A DNA stretch of 64,000 nucleotides from positions 8,583,966 to 8,647,965 of the forward strand of contig CM045746.1 of NCBI GenBank assembly GCA_024760905.1. The letters are read 5' to 3'. The DNA is from Plotosus lineatus. Lineage: Eukaryota > Chordata > Actinopteri > Siluriformes > Plotosidae. Below are positions 12,449-23,639 of the stretch, piece after piece. The stretch's first letter is position 1, and every line of letters starts with the position of its first letter. The notes below the pieces were generated by a model. The model was not told the DNA's origin. It did not search any database and saw only the letters and a list, made by a program, of their open reading frames with translations. The position numbers were made by a program, and so were the translations under genes.

Positions 12449-13959
12449 GTGAACCACACTGAGAGGAGAAACAGTAAAGGGAACATTTTGAATCGGAGCA
12501 TTTGGCCTGAGAAAGTGAAACAGCACTGGCACATCAGGAGAGCTGCTCCAAAGGAATCTCTGGAATCAACAGATCAGCACTTGTGAATGGCACCTGGAGG
12601 TTGACAGAGGATGTTGGTGTATAATCAGTTGGAGGGTCCAGAAACGAGAAGCCCGGTCAGGAAGCAGTCCAGAAGAGTGAGGGGGTGAATAAGTAGTAGT
12701 TGTACATATCTGATCTGCAATTGATAAAACACAAAAAAACCAGCAAGCTCCTTTATACAGGTGGTATAATTATACTCACATTCGAGTGAAAAAGGAAATG
12801 CATCCCATTAAATTGTTGATTTTTTTCAACATATTGCAAACATTCTGTCCTCTTGATATATACTACTACTGCTCAGAGTTAAAGCGAATACCTGGATTCA
12901 AACTGTTAGTGCCTTCTGTGTGGAGAGTGGTTTCCTTTGCTGAATTGTGGGGGTTCACCCATAGACTGACAACGTCTGAAGGCAGGCAGAGGGATGCTGC
13001 ATGTCCTGGCCTCATCCTGAGAATAAATTTCAAATGAGTTCTAAAAAATCCAATGAAATTCTGGACTAAATGGTGTAACTCTGGTGTAAATCTAGCACAA
13101 AACCTTATATTAAATTTTTGGAATATATATATATATATATATATATTTTATATCTTTGATCATGGAGTTTATTTTGAAGGGGGGAATTTGACTTTCACAT
13201 AATTTTGATTGATGGGGTAATAAAACACATCTGCTTCCCCTCACTGATTGATCAGATGTGGTAACAAGACATGTTGGAGCTGGATGTACTATTTCTAGCT
13301 TTTTGATGTTACAGGGGAAAAAAAGTTAAGTAAAAATCTAGCTTGCACGCTACACTTTATTCTGTAATACAGCCGTGCGATATGAACTCAAAATTATATC
13401 ACAGTTTTTTGTTTCCATTCAATGATAACAATTACCTTTGTTTTCTTTTCTGAAGGAAAATGATCATTTTGAAAGCACCTTATCACTTATTTCACAAAAG
13501 TGGTTAAAAACAATATTAAAGGGAGAGGAACTTGTTTACCAGAATATGTAATCCCTCAATGATATATCATCGACATTGAACTTTTTATTCTGAAATGGAT
13601 ATACAATTTTAAAGATCTAGCAAAACAAAACAAAACAAAAAAACAATGTGCTGATTAAACTGAGTAAGAAAACAAACCTTCTTCAAAATTAAGCACCAGG
13701 ATCCACTAACTGGTGACATATGAAGGTAGAACGTTTTAGAGCAGGAGATCTATGAAAGAAATCACAATTTGCCTTTGAAATACAAAAACAATTCCACTTT
13801 GAGCAATTCAGTTCCACCCATCACAAAGCTCTGCCCATCACAAAACAGCCATCAATTGGTTTCTTCAAAGCATATAATCAAATGTGTAAATTATCACATG
13901 TAAATTACAGCATCTAAACACTTATTAGAGAAGTATTTATAAAAACCAAGACAGATGTA
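12449..13959. other. no recognised feature
   Basis: Unique AT-rich sequence with a short (TA)n at 13122-13146 and an (aaaac)n run at 13622-13645. Confidence 0.45.
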
Positions 13960-15600
13960 ATCATACTGCATGTATCTGTGCATGGGACCACAATAATCTA
14001 TACACTCCATAAAGCTGGCCTCTATGGAAGAGTGGCCAAAAAAAAGCCATTATTTAGTGTTAAAAAAAGAAGTCAAGTTTTGAGTTCTCTAAAAGGCATG
14101 TGGGTGACGCCCCAATTGTATGGAGGAAAGTGCTCTGATCAGATAAGACTAAAATTTAACCTTTTGGCCATCAAGACAAATGCTATGTCTGGCACAAACC
14201 CAACACTTCCTATCACCCCAAAAACACCACCACCACGCTTCACCTGTTCATCATGCTGTGGGGATGATTTTCAGCAGAGGGACTGTGATACTGATCCGAG
14301 TCGAGAGAAAGATGGATGATGCTAAATACGAGGATATTCTTGAGCAAAACCTGTTTCAGTCTGCCTGTGACTTGAGACTAGGACAAAGGGTCACCTTCCA
14401 GCAGGACAATGGTTCATGGGGAAACATTTAAATGTGTTGGAATGACCTAGTCAAAGCCCAGACCTCAGTCCGCTTGAGAATCTGTGTTTAGACTTGAAGA
14501 TTGCTGTTCAAAAGAAGAAAACATCCAAGATGAAGGAACTGGAGCAGTTTTGCCTTGAGGATTGGGCAAAAGGCCCAGTGACAGCATGTGGCAGTCTCAT
14601 AGAGACTCACCCAAAAGATTCCTCTCCAAAGTACAGTCGGCCCTCTACTTACAAAAACCTGTGAGTACGAAAAATTCAGATTAAGAGAAACATTTTCCTA
14701 AATTTTCATCCTCTTTTTACGAAAAGCGCCATTCAAAAATTCAAATGCGCCATTCAAAATTCAAACAATACGCAAGTGGCACTCTCATTGGCTGTCTCCC
14801 AATATCCTGCCCCGCTGGCCTCCCATTGGCCAGGAGGGAGCTGACCTGTACCCATACTTCCTGTACCCATACTTCCTGTTTGTCACACGTGTGGAGAGTT
14901 GAACAGGACTGTTGGCTTGTTTTGAGATCATTGCAGCATTATATTTCATTATCGTCAAAACCCCTCTACAATCGGAATGATTTTGAAGCAGAAGACCTTA
15001 AAGCGGAAATACAGTGACAGAGGTGATTATTTTGGCACGATATTGAAGCAGAAGGAGCATGAAAACAGATTGTAAAATGCTCCGGAATCCTGCGCGTGCC
15101 ACAAATGTGTTGTTTGTGTGTGTGTGAGAGAGAGCGACTGAGCGAGATAGAGAGAGAGATAGAGAGACAGAGACAGTGTCGTGTGTGTGTATGTGCGTTA
15201 ATAAAAAATGTTTAGTAATGATTTAATTAATAAATATGTTAATAAAATGGTTTAATATGTTAATAAAATGTTTAAATGGTTTAAAAGATAATTTTCTTTT
15301 ACTTTTAACACATATTTCATACATATTTCATTACAAAATTGGTGTACTTTTATCATTTTTAAAGGGTTCATGGGGTAGTCTTGAGAGCCTTGGAACGAAT
15401 TACGTGTTTTACATGTAAAATGTGCCTCTACTTACGAAAACTCCAAGCTACGAAAAAGGCTCTGGAACGGGTTAATTTCGTAAGTAGAGGGCCGACTGTA
15501 CTGACTTTTGGGTAAATAGTTATGCATGCTCAAGTTTTCTGTGATTTTGTTCTGTTTATTGTTTACTTCAAATTTTAAAAACCTTTAAATATAGCATAAT
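13960..15600 (+). mobile_element. decayed Tc1-like element interrupted by a Tigger-like MITE
   Basis: Plus-strand transposase remnants run from 13978 (TIIYTLHKAGLYGRVA) through 14319 and 14180-14431 (AKYEDILEQNLFQSACDLRL, VTFQQDNGS) to 14630 (KELEQFCLEDWAKGPV in frame pieces). After the 865-bp MITE at 14634-15498 the Tc1 3' region resumes with ctgacttttgggtaaatag and atgcatgctcaagttttctg. Several frameshifts and stops make it dead. The exact ends were not fixed. Confidence 0.8.
14634..15498. mobile_element. Tigger-like MITE with TA duplication
   Basis: TIRs cagtcggccctctacttac (14634) and the complement of gtaagtagagggccgactg (ends 15498), bordered by TA on both sides, inserted into a Tc1 transposase remnant. 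The same family occurs at 61316-62700 (3' ~210 bases nearly alike). The inside has an agag/GT-rich stretch and traces of a helix-turn-helix start. Confidence 0.9.
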
Positions 15601-16620
15601 TTAAACAACCGATTGAGAGGCATTTAAATACCAAATAAAGTAAATTTTAATCACCCCATAGAGCAGCACTTCCATACCCAATGGAACTGTATTTAAACAC
15701 ACAATCATACAGTATTCACATATCCGACAGACAGGTATTTAAGCACCAAATAGAGAGGTAATTACACACTCACTAAAACAGAATTAAAACCCAGTGGGGA
15801 TGTATATATATTATATATGTATATATATATATATGTACACGAAACAACATATATTTTAAAAACCCAATGGAGCTATATTGAAACCTCCATCAGAGAGGTA
15901 CTTAAACACTAAAATAAAGTAGTATTTAAACGCCCAATTTAAATCCGTCAGTAGAACAGAATTCATACACCTAATGGAGAAGCATTTAAACACCAAATAG
16001 AGTAGAATATTAACACCCAATAGAGAGGGTTTCAAATACCCAATAATGTCTGTCTGTCTGTCTTCCTTTCGGCTTTTTCCCTTTTACTCAGGAGTCGTCA
16101 CAGCGAACTATCTGATTCGCCCTTCCTGTCACAACCCTTTTTAGCAAGGGACAGAAACACGCTGACGGCTTTGCAGCTACTCTTTACAAAAGTCAGCAAT
16201 GGTTCTTTTACATACCTCTCACCATAGACAGTGAGAGACATGGCCCGCCTTTGATAACCCAGTTAGCTGCATTGGGGGGGACAGTGACAACCTTGTGGAG
16301 AGTGGGACTCGAACCCCCAACCTTTGGATCAGCGATCCAGTGCCCTATACCACTAGACCACCACTGCCCTCTCAAATACCCAATAATAATAAATAATATT
16401 TTAAAAATACCCAATAGTATTTAAACATCCAAGAGAAACGTATTTCAACACCCAAATGAAGCAGATTTTATACACTCCATAGCGTCGTATTGAAACATCC
16501 AATAGAGCAGTATTTAAACTCCCAATAGATTGGAACTTACACATGTAAACAAAGCAGATTTTAACCACCCAAATAGAGAATTATTTAAACACCAGTCAAA
16601 TGTATTTCAACACTTCAATA
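15570..16620. repeat. degenerate minisatellite, unit about 25-30 bp
   Basis: Imperfect units around tatttaaacacccaatagag recur through about 1 kb (for example 15690, 15735, 15895, 15925, 15985, 16010, 16418, 16500, 16570), with drifting length. A SINE with a TSD drawn from the repeat splits it at 16032-16387. The units do not match any element elsewhere in the window. Confidence 0.8.
16048..16371 (-). mobile_element. tRNA-derived SINE (family 1) with an RTE-type tail, 16-bp TSD
   Basis: Flanked by tcaaatacccaataat at 16032-16047 and 16372-16387. The head and body match family 1. The 3' part (16051-16135) is not the L2-like tail but reads, in sense, ttgtgacaggaagggc, then ttcgctgtgacgactcctga and agccgaaaggaag. 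Those match the RTE 5' UTR block and the RTE 3' end. It interrupts a minisatellite. Confidence 0.93.
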
Positions 16621-16624
16621 TTGT

Positions 16625-16868
16625 TCATTTTCTGTAACTGCTTAATTCTAATTAGGGTCCTGATGAGGCTGGCAACCATCCCAGCCAACTCCAGGCGAGG
16701 GCAGAGTACACCCTGGACAGCTCGGCAGGCCATTGCAGGGCAGAAACATGCTGACGGCTATGCAGCCTACTCTTGTCAGCAGGTTCTTTTACATGCCTCA
16801 CACCACAACTCGTTGAGAATGGAGCTTGAACCCCCAACCTTAGGATCAGCAATCCAGCACCTTGACCT
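16625..16868 (-). mobile_element. SINE family 1, internally shortened
   Basis: The L2-like tail (tgtaactgcttaattctaat complement) is at 16632, the body at 16660-16800 and the head at 16820-16866; the block between the body and the B box has lost about 70 bases relative to 61857-62202. TSD not found. Confidence 0.82.
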
Positions 16869-16911
16869 GAATGCTATGTCATGATCAAAATTGTCAAATA
16901 ATGTCTTCCTC

Positions 16912-17450
16912 GGCAATGGCAAACCACTGCACTAATCCTGCCAAAAAACTCCATGAAGATCGATAACCAGGGTGTTATCCTTCATGGCGGGTCGCCAATA
17001 GTGGTCCTACGACTCAGGCACTGGATAGATCAGAGGTCTCCAATCTTATCCACAAAGGGCCGATGTGGGTGCAGGTTTTCACTTCAACCAAACAGGAGCC
17101 ACACCTTCAACCTGTTTCCACCAATCACTTATCATCAAAAGAAAAGTAAACAAAAACTAGATTCGACATTAGTGTTTCAATTCTGAAGTGGGGCCATCTT
17201 GGTGAGATCACCTTGCTTTAATACTTAAAGCTTTATAGTCTTGAAGCAAGGTGATGTCACCAATATGGCCCCAGTTCAGAATTGAAACAGTAATGTCCAA
17301 TCTAGTTTTTTTTTTCTTTTCTTTTCTTTTGATGATCAGTGATTGATGGAAACAGATGGAAGGTGTGGCTACTGTTTGGTTGAAGTGAAAACCTGCACCC
17401 ACACCGGTTCTTTGTGGATAAGATTGGAGACCCCTGGGATAGATAGATAG
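16912..17450 (+). mobile_element. short BovB-like LINE/SINE tail, 12-bp TSD, split by a MITE
   Basis: After removal of the fold-back element, about 125 bases remain: ggcaatggcaaaccactgc, then aaaactccatgaagat, tcatggcgggtcgcc and actcaggcactgg, ending in (gata)n. It is flanked by aatgtcttcctc at 16900-16911 and 17451-17462. This wording matches the 3' tails of RTE/BovB-type LINEs and SINEs that copy them. The family call is from memory; the insertion itself is certain from the TSD. Confidence 0.75.
17031..17436. mobile_element. fold-back hAT-type MITE, 8-bp TSD
   Basis: 406 bp made almost wholly of two inverted arms of about 190 bp meeting near 17230. Ends are cagaggtctccaatctt and the complement of aagattggagacccctg. 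An exact ggatagat lies at 17023-17030 and 17437-17444. The start sequence CAG(A/G)GGTCTCCAA and 8-bp TSD fit a hAT-type non-autonomous element. It sits inside a short LINE tail (16912-17450). Confidence 0.92.
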
Positions 17451-18069
17451 AATGTCTTCCTCAAATCTCGCCATTTCAATTTACTACATCTTCACTTCTA
17501 TTGCTCCAATTTTCCTAATTTTTTCACTGTTATGAAGAGAAATCCATTCCTCAATTTATTTATGCTGGTTTGCATAATGTTTAAAAGAAGACATCTGATT
17601 GGTTTATTTTTCTTACATGTAATTGAGAAAATGTCTGGTACAGCCAATCAGAGCGCACCTTACCAAACAGTCCAGTCTGACTGTTTTCAACATGCTTGCA
17701 AACACACTAGTTTCAAATTGTTTCATTTGCTGTGATATTTTCTCCATAGTGTGAAGATAATTATTCAGAACATTTGTGAGAACAAAAAATGTCACTATCC
17801 CTTCAAAATTTAGAGCCATCAGACATAAAAAAATTTTTTTTAAAGACATAAAGAAACAACCTACAGTAAGCTACAGTGCAGGGGCATTTTAAATTGTTGG
17901 ATGACAAACTGTAACATGTCACGTGTGCTGAAAAAGACTGTAAAAGTTTAAGTCGCGATTTCTCAGAATTGTATTTTTCTCTTTAAAATACACGATATCT
18001 TCACAATGAATGAATATTTTGCTATAATTTTTTGGACAGCTTGTCAATGATCGTAGTATCTATGTAATA

Positions 18070-18444
18070 AACCACTTTTCTTCTTTCTTCTTTTCCTTTC
18101 GGCTGTTCCCTTCAGGGGTCGCCACAGCAAATCATCTGCCTCCATCTCACCCTATCCTCTGCATTTTCTTCTCTTACTCCAACGACCTTCATGTCCTCCT
18201 TCACCACATCCATAAATCTCTTCTCTAAAGGTCTTCCTCTGGGCCTTCTGCCTGGTAGTTCAAACCCCAGCATCCTACTACCAATAGACTCACTATCACT
18301 CCTCTGTACATGTCCAAACAATCTCAATCTAGTCTCTCTGACTTTGTATCCAAAACCTCTTACATGTGCTGTCCCTCTGACATGCTCATTCCTGATCCTA
18401 TCCATCCTCATTACTCCCAAAGAGAACCTCAACATTTTCATCTC
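18070..18444 (-). mobile_element. RTE LINE 3' fragment, copy B, 12-bp TSD
   Basis: About 375 bases of the RTE 3' end, sense minus, with the C-terminal [12 protein letters not shown] region and the tail near 18080. It is flanked by atctatgtaata at 18058-18069 and 18445-18456. This is a severely 5'-truncated but independent insertion. Confidence 0.92.
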
Positions 18445-18871
18445 ATCTATGTAATATAACATTTGAAAAAATCTTAAATATTTATTGGGTAGGCCATACA
18501 GGTATATACATTTGAATTTCTAAAAACATGGGGGGAGGGGTTATAAGTGACCTTCCACAGATTCTTTTAAACATAAAATATATTATTTTGGTTCATTGCA
18601 TTAAACTATTTTATAGTATCTACAGCGAAAAAATGAAGCATTTAACTTAATTAGTTTTAAGTTTACAGCAAATTCACTATTCAAAGTGTCTTAATGAGTT
18701 ACACCTGTATATACAGGTGACACGCGGTAGTTTGTATGAATTTAACTTTTGATTGAGTGAATAATAGTATACCTGGTTTGCCACCTTAAGATTATGAATT
18801 TAGCTTGTATACACTAATTTTTAAAAAAGCTGCATTGTGCCTTTGGGGATCTGGAGAAAGCATATGACAGG

Positions 18872-19767
18872 GTGCCGAGAGAGGAACTGTGGTATTGCAT
18901 GAGGAAGTCTGCAGTGGCAGAGAAGTATGTTAGAGTGGTGCAGGACATGTATGAGAGATGTAAGACAGTGGTGAGATGTACTGTCGGCATGACCGAAGAA
19001 TTCAACGTTGAGGTGGGACTGCATCAAGGATCAGCTCTGAGCCCCTTCTTGTTTGCTGTGGTGATGGACAGGCTGACAGACGAGGTTAGACAAGAATCTC
19101 CATGGACTATGATGTTTGCAGATGACATCGTGATCTGTAGTGAGAGCAGAGAACAAGTGGAGGAAAATCTAGAGAGGTGGAGGTATGCCCTGGAAAGGAG
19201 AGGAATGAAGGTTAGTCTCAGTAAGACAGAATACATGTGTGTGAACGACAAGGACCCAAGAGGAACGGTGAGGTTACCGGGGGCAGGGATAAAGAAGGTG
19301 GAGGATTTTAAGTACTTAGGCTCAACAATCCAGAGCAATGGAGAGTGTGGAAAAGAGGTGAAGAAGCGCGTGCAGGCAGGTTGGAATGGTTGGAGAAAAG
19401 TGTCCGGTGTGATAGGAGAGTATCGGCAAGAATGAAGGGAAAAGTGTAGAAGACGGTGATGAGGCCCGCGATGTTGTATGGTTTAGAAACAGTGGCCCTG
19501 GGGAAAAGACAGGAGTCAGAGTTGGAGGTAGCAGAGATGAAAATGTTGAGGTTCTATTTGGGAGTAACGAGGATGGATAGGATCAGAAATGAGTACATCA
19601 GAGGGACAGCACATGTTAGACTTTTTGGAGACAAAGTCAGAGAGGATAGATTGAGATGGTTTGGACATGTACAGGGGAGGGATAGTGAGTATATTGGTAG
19701 TAGGATGCTGAGGTTGGAACTACCAGGCAGAAGGCCTAGAGCTTCCTCTAGGCCTTCTGCCTGGTAG
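18872..19767 (+). pseudogene. RTE reverse transcriptase remnant (copy C)
   Basis: Two frames: 18872-19435 (RT palm with [15 protein letters not shown] and FADD intact, thumb-like [15 protein letters not shown]) and 19456-19767 (C-terminal domain with [12 protein letters not shown] and WFGHVQGRDSEYIG). A one-base loss near 19405 and a TAG near 19448 separate them. The fingers and the endonuclease are absent. Confidence 0.87.
19720..19767. repeat. 22-bp perfect inverted duplication in RTE copy C
   Basis: Arms 19720-19741 and 19746-19767 are exact complements with a 4-base loop (cttc). Other RTE copies have a single copy of the arm followed directly by gaagaccaaagag, so the second arm is an inserted reverse complement of 26 bases. 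Confidence 0.95.
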
Positions 19768-20147
19768 ACCAAAGAGAAGATTTATGGATGTGGTGAAGGC
19801 AGACATGAAGGTCGTTGGAGTAAGAGTAGAAGATGCAGAGGATAGGGAGAGATGGAGGCAGATCATTTGCTGTGGCGACCCCTGAAGGAAAAAGCCGAAA
19901 GGAAAAGAAGACACTAATTTTTAAAACCTTTTTCTTGTTCACACACTGAGAAGATATTGGAGCTGAAGTCACACTACAGCTAGGAGACATATACTGATAA
20001 ACTCTTATCACGATATCATCATTTGCACATCAGCAAACTGAAAAATTATTAGTATCATGATGTTGTAAAACACCTGAAATTTTCTTCAGAAATTAACACA
20101 TTTTTGTCCCCATGAACACATGAGTGAATCTGTATAATTCAGCATGA

Positions 20148-20363
20148 TATGATGACGAGGAGGAACAGACACTGTTTCTGAGAGGAAGATTTCAGGGTGC
20201 AAGCACAGCAATGGAGCTTAGAGCTGCAGAAGAACATGAGAACGACGAGCATCCGCTGGTGCCTGTGTATTTACTGACGGTCTGGATGTCGCTGTTTTCT
20301 CTGAAAAGTATTCTCCTTTCAAATGATGTTATGATAAATAGACAAATATCATTATCATTATCA
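20148..20363 (+). other. unexplained coding-like stretch
   Basis: One frame reads DDEEEQTLFLRGRFQGAS, MELRAAEEHENDEHPLVPV and YLLTVWMSLFSLKS before running into a TCA/TTA repeat. Possible borders are ttcag at 20137-20141 (though a TGA follows in frame) and aa/gtattc near 20307. The amino-acid mix is unlike the repeats around it. I do not recognise it. It could be a host exon, a decayed transposon exon, or chance. Confidence 0.3.
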
Positions 20364-20698
20364 TGAAAATGGGGCAATTTTAGCTCATATCTCCCATAAA
20401 GGATGTCATTGTCTATCATTAAAAGAAGAAAAAAGGACAAAACACTATGACCTAATTTTTGCCACATAAAAATATAGAATATACATTAACATACCTCCTT
20501 GGGCTCATTATCCCCCCCAAGTTAATGACTGTTTTTTTCAAGGAATTATAATGTTCACTAGCAATTAAACGCACAAATAAAAGGTACAGCTTCAGTGACA
20601 AAGTGACATCATCTAGCCCAAAGGCCCAATAATTAAGTCAGAGCGTGTACAGTATATATATATATACATACACACATACATACACACACACACACATA

Positions 20699-20893
20699 GG
20701 GGCAGTGGTGGTCTAGTGGTATAGGGCGCTGGATCGCTGATCCAAAGGTTGGGGGTTCGAGTTCCACTCTCCATAAGGTTGTCCCTCCCCCCCCCCCCCC
20801 CCCCCCCCAGTGCGGCTAACTGGGTTATCAAAGGCGGGCCATGTCTCTCACTGTCTATGGTGAGAGGCATGTAAAAGAACCATTGCTGATTGC
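20699..20893 (+). mobile_element. SINE family 1, 3' truncated, with C-run
   Basis: The head ggggcagtggtggtctagtg and B box gggttcgagttcc are clear. A run of about 20 C lies at 20788-20809. The sequence stops at gaaccattgctgattgc, where a (TA)n microsatellite takes over, so the tail is lost. Confidence 0.85.
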
Positions 20894-20899
20894 TACACA

Positions 20900-20904
20900 C
20901 ACTA

Positions 20905-20981
<77 letters not shown>

Positions 20982-21003
20982 CATACACACACACACACAC
21001 ACA
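20900..21003. repeat. (TA)n/(CA)n compound microsatellite
   Basis: Two TA runs separated by short CA runs, immediately downstream of a truncated SINE. Confidence 0.9.
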
Positions 21004-21552
21004 TCATGGGAAGTTCACGAGCCCTGTTATGTGTAGAAGACGATCTCTTCTGTTTCAGAGAAGTGTGATAGAAAGGAATCAGGAATTATACTGTACATGG
21101 ATTTCATGTAGTAAACCTCATGAAAATGATGCAATCCTCACTGCACAGGATGTAACTCAAAAAACTACGACGCTTTGAGATACACACCGCGGCTGTGGGA
21201 CTGCTGGGACATCCAGAAACCTTCAGTCGCCTCCAGAGGCCTCAACACACTTGACTTGTCGGAATGTGAAGAATCATGACGTGAATATTTTATCATGTAA
21301 TAAACTAGAAATATACAATAAATCAGTCAAATTTTTTCCACATAAATATATACATATCTAATATATTTATCAAATATTTGAATTTAATTTATTGGGAAAA
21401 CAAACAATTAACCAATCATGCTGTAAATTAGGATTCCGGCTTGTTTCGAACCAAAACCAACTATTCTTCTGTTTAAAAGATATTATTATCAACATATTCA
21501 CAAAACACTATATTTGTTTGCTTGTTTCCCTTAAACTAATAAAATATGTGTA

Positions 21553-21723
21553 CATGGGTTAGATAAGTGGTTTTGGGACTGAAAGGTCATTGGTTCGGTT
21601 CTCAAATCAGCAGGAAAAATATGTGGTGGGGGAGTGAGCTCTTCATGGCTATTTCCTTTGAGCAAGGCACCGAACCCCCAACTATACTTCAGACTATTCT
21701 TCAGTATGTGTGGCGGCCCACTG

Positions 21724-21728
<5 letters not shown>
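21553..21728 (+). mobile_element. tRNA-derived SINE, family 3, ending in (TG)n
   Basis: Shares gggactgaaaggtca, attggttcggttctc (B box), gagcaaggcaccgaacccc and the (TG)n tail (21728-21774) with the copy at 31294-31500. Confidence 0.8.
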
Positions 21729-21768
<40 letters not shown>

Positions 21769-22014
21769 TGTGTGCTTGCGCGCTCACTCTTGGATGGGTT
21801 ACATGCAGAGAAAAGAATTTCCCTGATTTGATTAATAGACTATATCAAAATAATAAATTACACGAGGGCTTTAATGAGAATCCTCACTGCAGTTACAGCT
21901 TTCTTCCCCTAGAGGGTGATAACTGACTGATGTTTTATCACCATAGGTTGCTGGTGGTTTTATTGTTTAATTTTTTTGAACAACTAAATTTTCATGAGGC
22001 TTTGTTCCTAATTC

Positions 22015-22140
22015 TTATTATTTTTTTTATATTAATATTAATACTACTACTAATAATAATAATCTCATCAATAATAATAATGATAATAATAATATTATTA
22101 ATAATATTATTAATAATAATAATAATGTTATTAATTAATT
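22015..22140. repeat. (ATT/AAT)n trinucleotide region
   Basis: Imperfect ATT and AAT runs with inverted symmetry around 22095; it gives rise to Ile-rich spurious frames. Confidence 0.85.
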
Positions 22141-22211
22141 TTAAGTGTCACTGCGGCTTATTTGTATATTTTATTACTACATGTACATGACTATGAATGG
22201 TGTTGTGAGTG

Positions 22212-22336
22212 TTGGCCCGGCGATGGCCTTCGAGTTGTCTAGGGTGTACCCCGCCCTCACCCAAAGTCAGCTGAGATTGGTGCCAGCCTTCCCGAGACCC
22301 TAATTAGGAGTAAGCGGTTCAGAAAATAAATGAATT
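22212..22336 (+). mobile_element. SINE family 1, 3' end only
   Basis: Carries the body end (ggcgatggccttcgagttg) and the L2-like tail (accctaattaggagtaagcg), followed by an AT-rich run. The 5' part is missing. Confidence 0.75.
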
Positions 22337-23029
22337 ATAGAATAATATTTAAAACTATATAGTTAGAATGCACAGAAAATATTTGGTACACACAATATAT
22401 ACAGTAATCCACTTTCCACATAATGTTGAGTTCATAGCAGAAAAATAACCCAGTTAGTACATTTCAATACATTCAACTGTACAAAACCTCTCATTAGCCA
22501 TGTTTCAATAATATACTGCAATATTCAATACATTAATAATGACCGTAATCTTAACAACATCATCATCATCATCATCACCATCAGTGAAGGCTTTAGGTTG
22601 TTGACAGCATTAGCGCTCCTTAGATAACATCTTCCATGAACAAGATTGCTTTCTGTAAAAAAATGTTTAAAGTAGAAATGCATGTTTACCCCAATGAAAA
22701 GAAAATGTTAAAGATGTATAATTCAGAATAAAAAAATGAAGGATGAAAAATCGTTGGTTGTTCTTACTGAGAATCATGTTTTCAAAATGTGACTCTTTTA
22801 TCACGATATGCTCACAACTCAAAATTCACAACTCCTAACCCTACCGGAAATTTCAGTTCGCTGCTGATGCTACATGTAAACATCATATACTTTTAAATAA
22901 ATAAAGTACATTCCAATAATTTACTGTTATGGGCATGTAAATATTTGTATAAATGTCAATGTAAAAATTATGGCTGTATAAATGTTGTATATAATTAGAT
23001 TCAGTTAGTGAGCTGTAAACAGTGGTACT

Positions 23030-23440
23030 GTATGACTCAACTGTTTGGGTCTGGATCTTCCATAAGGGGACCAAGTTGCGCATGCACCCTGGTGGCGGGT
23101 CTGGTGATGTGGAATTTTCCAGAATGGAACTTTCCCGAACTTTAGGGAATCTCGTGTCTCTTCGGGCAGATCATCTAAGGAAACTCATCTCGGCGGATCA
23201 TCTTCATCCAAGGTGAACCATGAAATGCGCATCAACCAAGTTTCGTTGGTCGGGACTTCATCATCAAAGTCCATCATTCATGTTCACACACAGCCCACGC
23301 GTGGATGTTCATCATTTGTTTCTTTCGACACGCGGGATTGCAAGCCTTTCCCCGCCAGCACATGCACCATGTCTAAATTTACCCTGCTGCGGGTGCTTGG
23401 TGACTATGGGACCCTTTATTAATTTGTATGTGGTTTAGCT
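23030..23440. other. GC-richer unique segment of unknown nature
   Basis: In an AT-rich stretch this block is distinctly GC-richer and contains ttccagaatggaactttccc, repeated atcatc motifs (ggcagatcatctaagg, gcggatcatcttcatcc) and several short plus-strand frames of about 65-72 codons. No domain is recognised and no terminal repeats or TSD were found. It could be a CpG-like regulatory block, an unclassified transposon end, or an exon. Confidence 0.35.
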
Positions 23441-23639
23441 CTAAGATGTAAGTTATTATTTTGTCTTTTTTTGTTCATATTATTAAATTGTATATAGTTT
23501 ATGTCTGTCGTGCTTTGCTGGTTTCACGAGGCAATTTCCATCTTTTAAATTTACCTATCCGTAACATTTACCCACTGATCTGGGGTAAATGTTGATGTTC
23601 TGGACTGGATGGGGTAATTATGGTTCACACTGTGCCTTC

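Larger units (their letters stand above)
18827..19910 (+). mobile_element. RTE LINE copy C, 5' truncated, 16-bp TSD
   Basis: Sense plus, about 1.08 kb. It starts inside the reverse transcriptase (AFGDLEKAYD, then [13 protein letters not shown]) and runs through [14 protein letters not shown] to the tail ending aaaagaag. It is flanked by acactaatttttaaaa at 18811-18826 and 19911-19926. The frame holds from 18872 to about 19435, then breaks. The copy contains a 22-bp perfect inverted duplication at 19720-19767 that intact relatives lack. Confidence 0.94.

Noticed and set aside
22015..22140. Ile-rich membrane peptide
   Set aside because: Translation of an ATT/AAT microsatellite.
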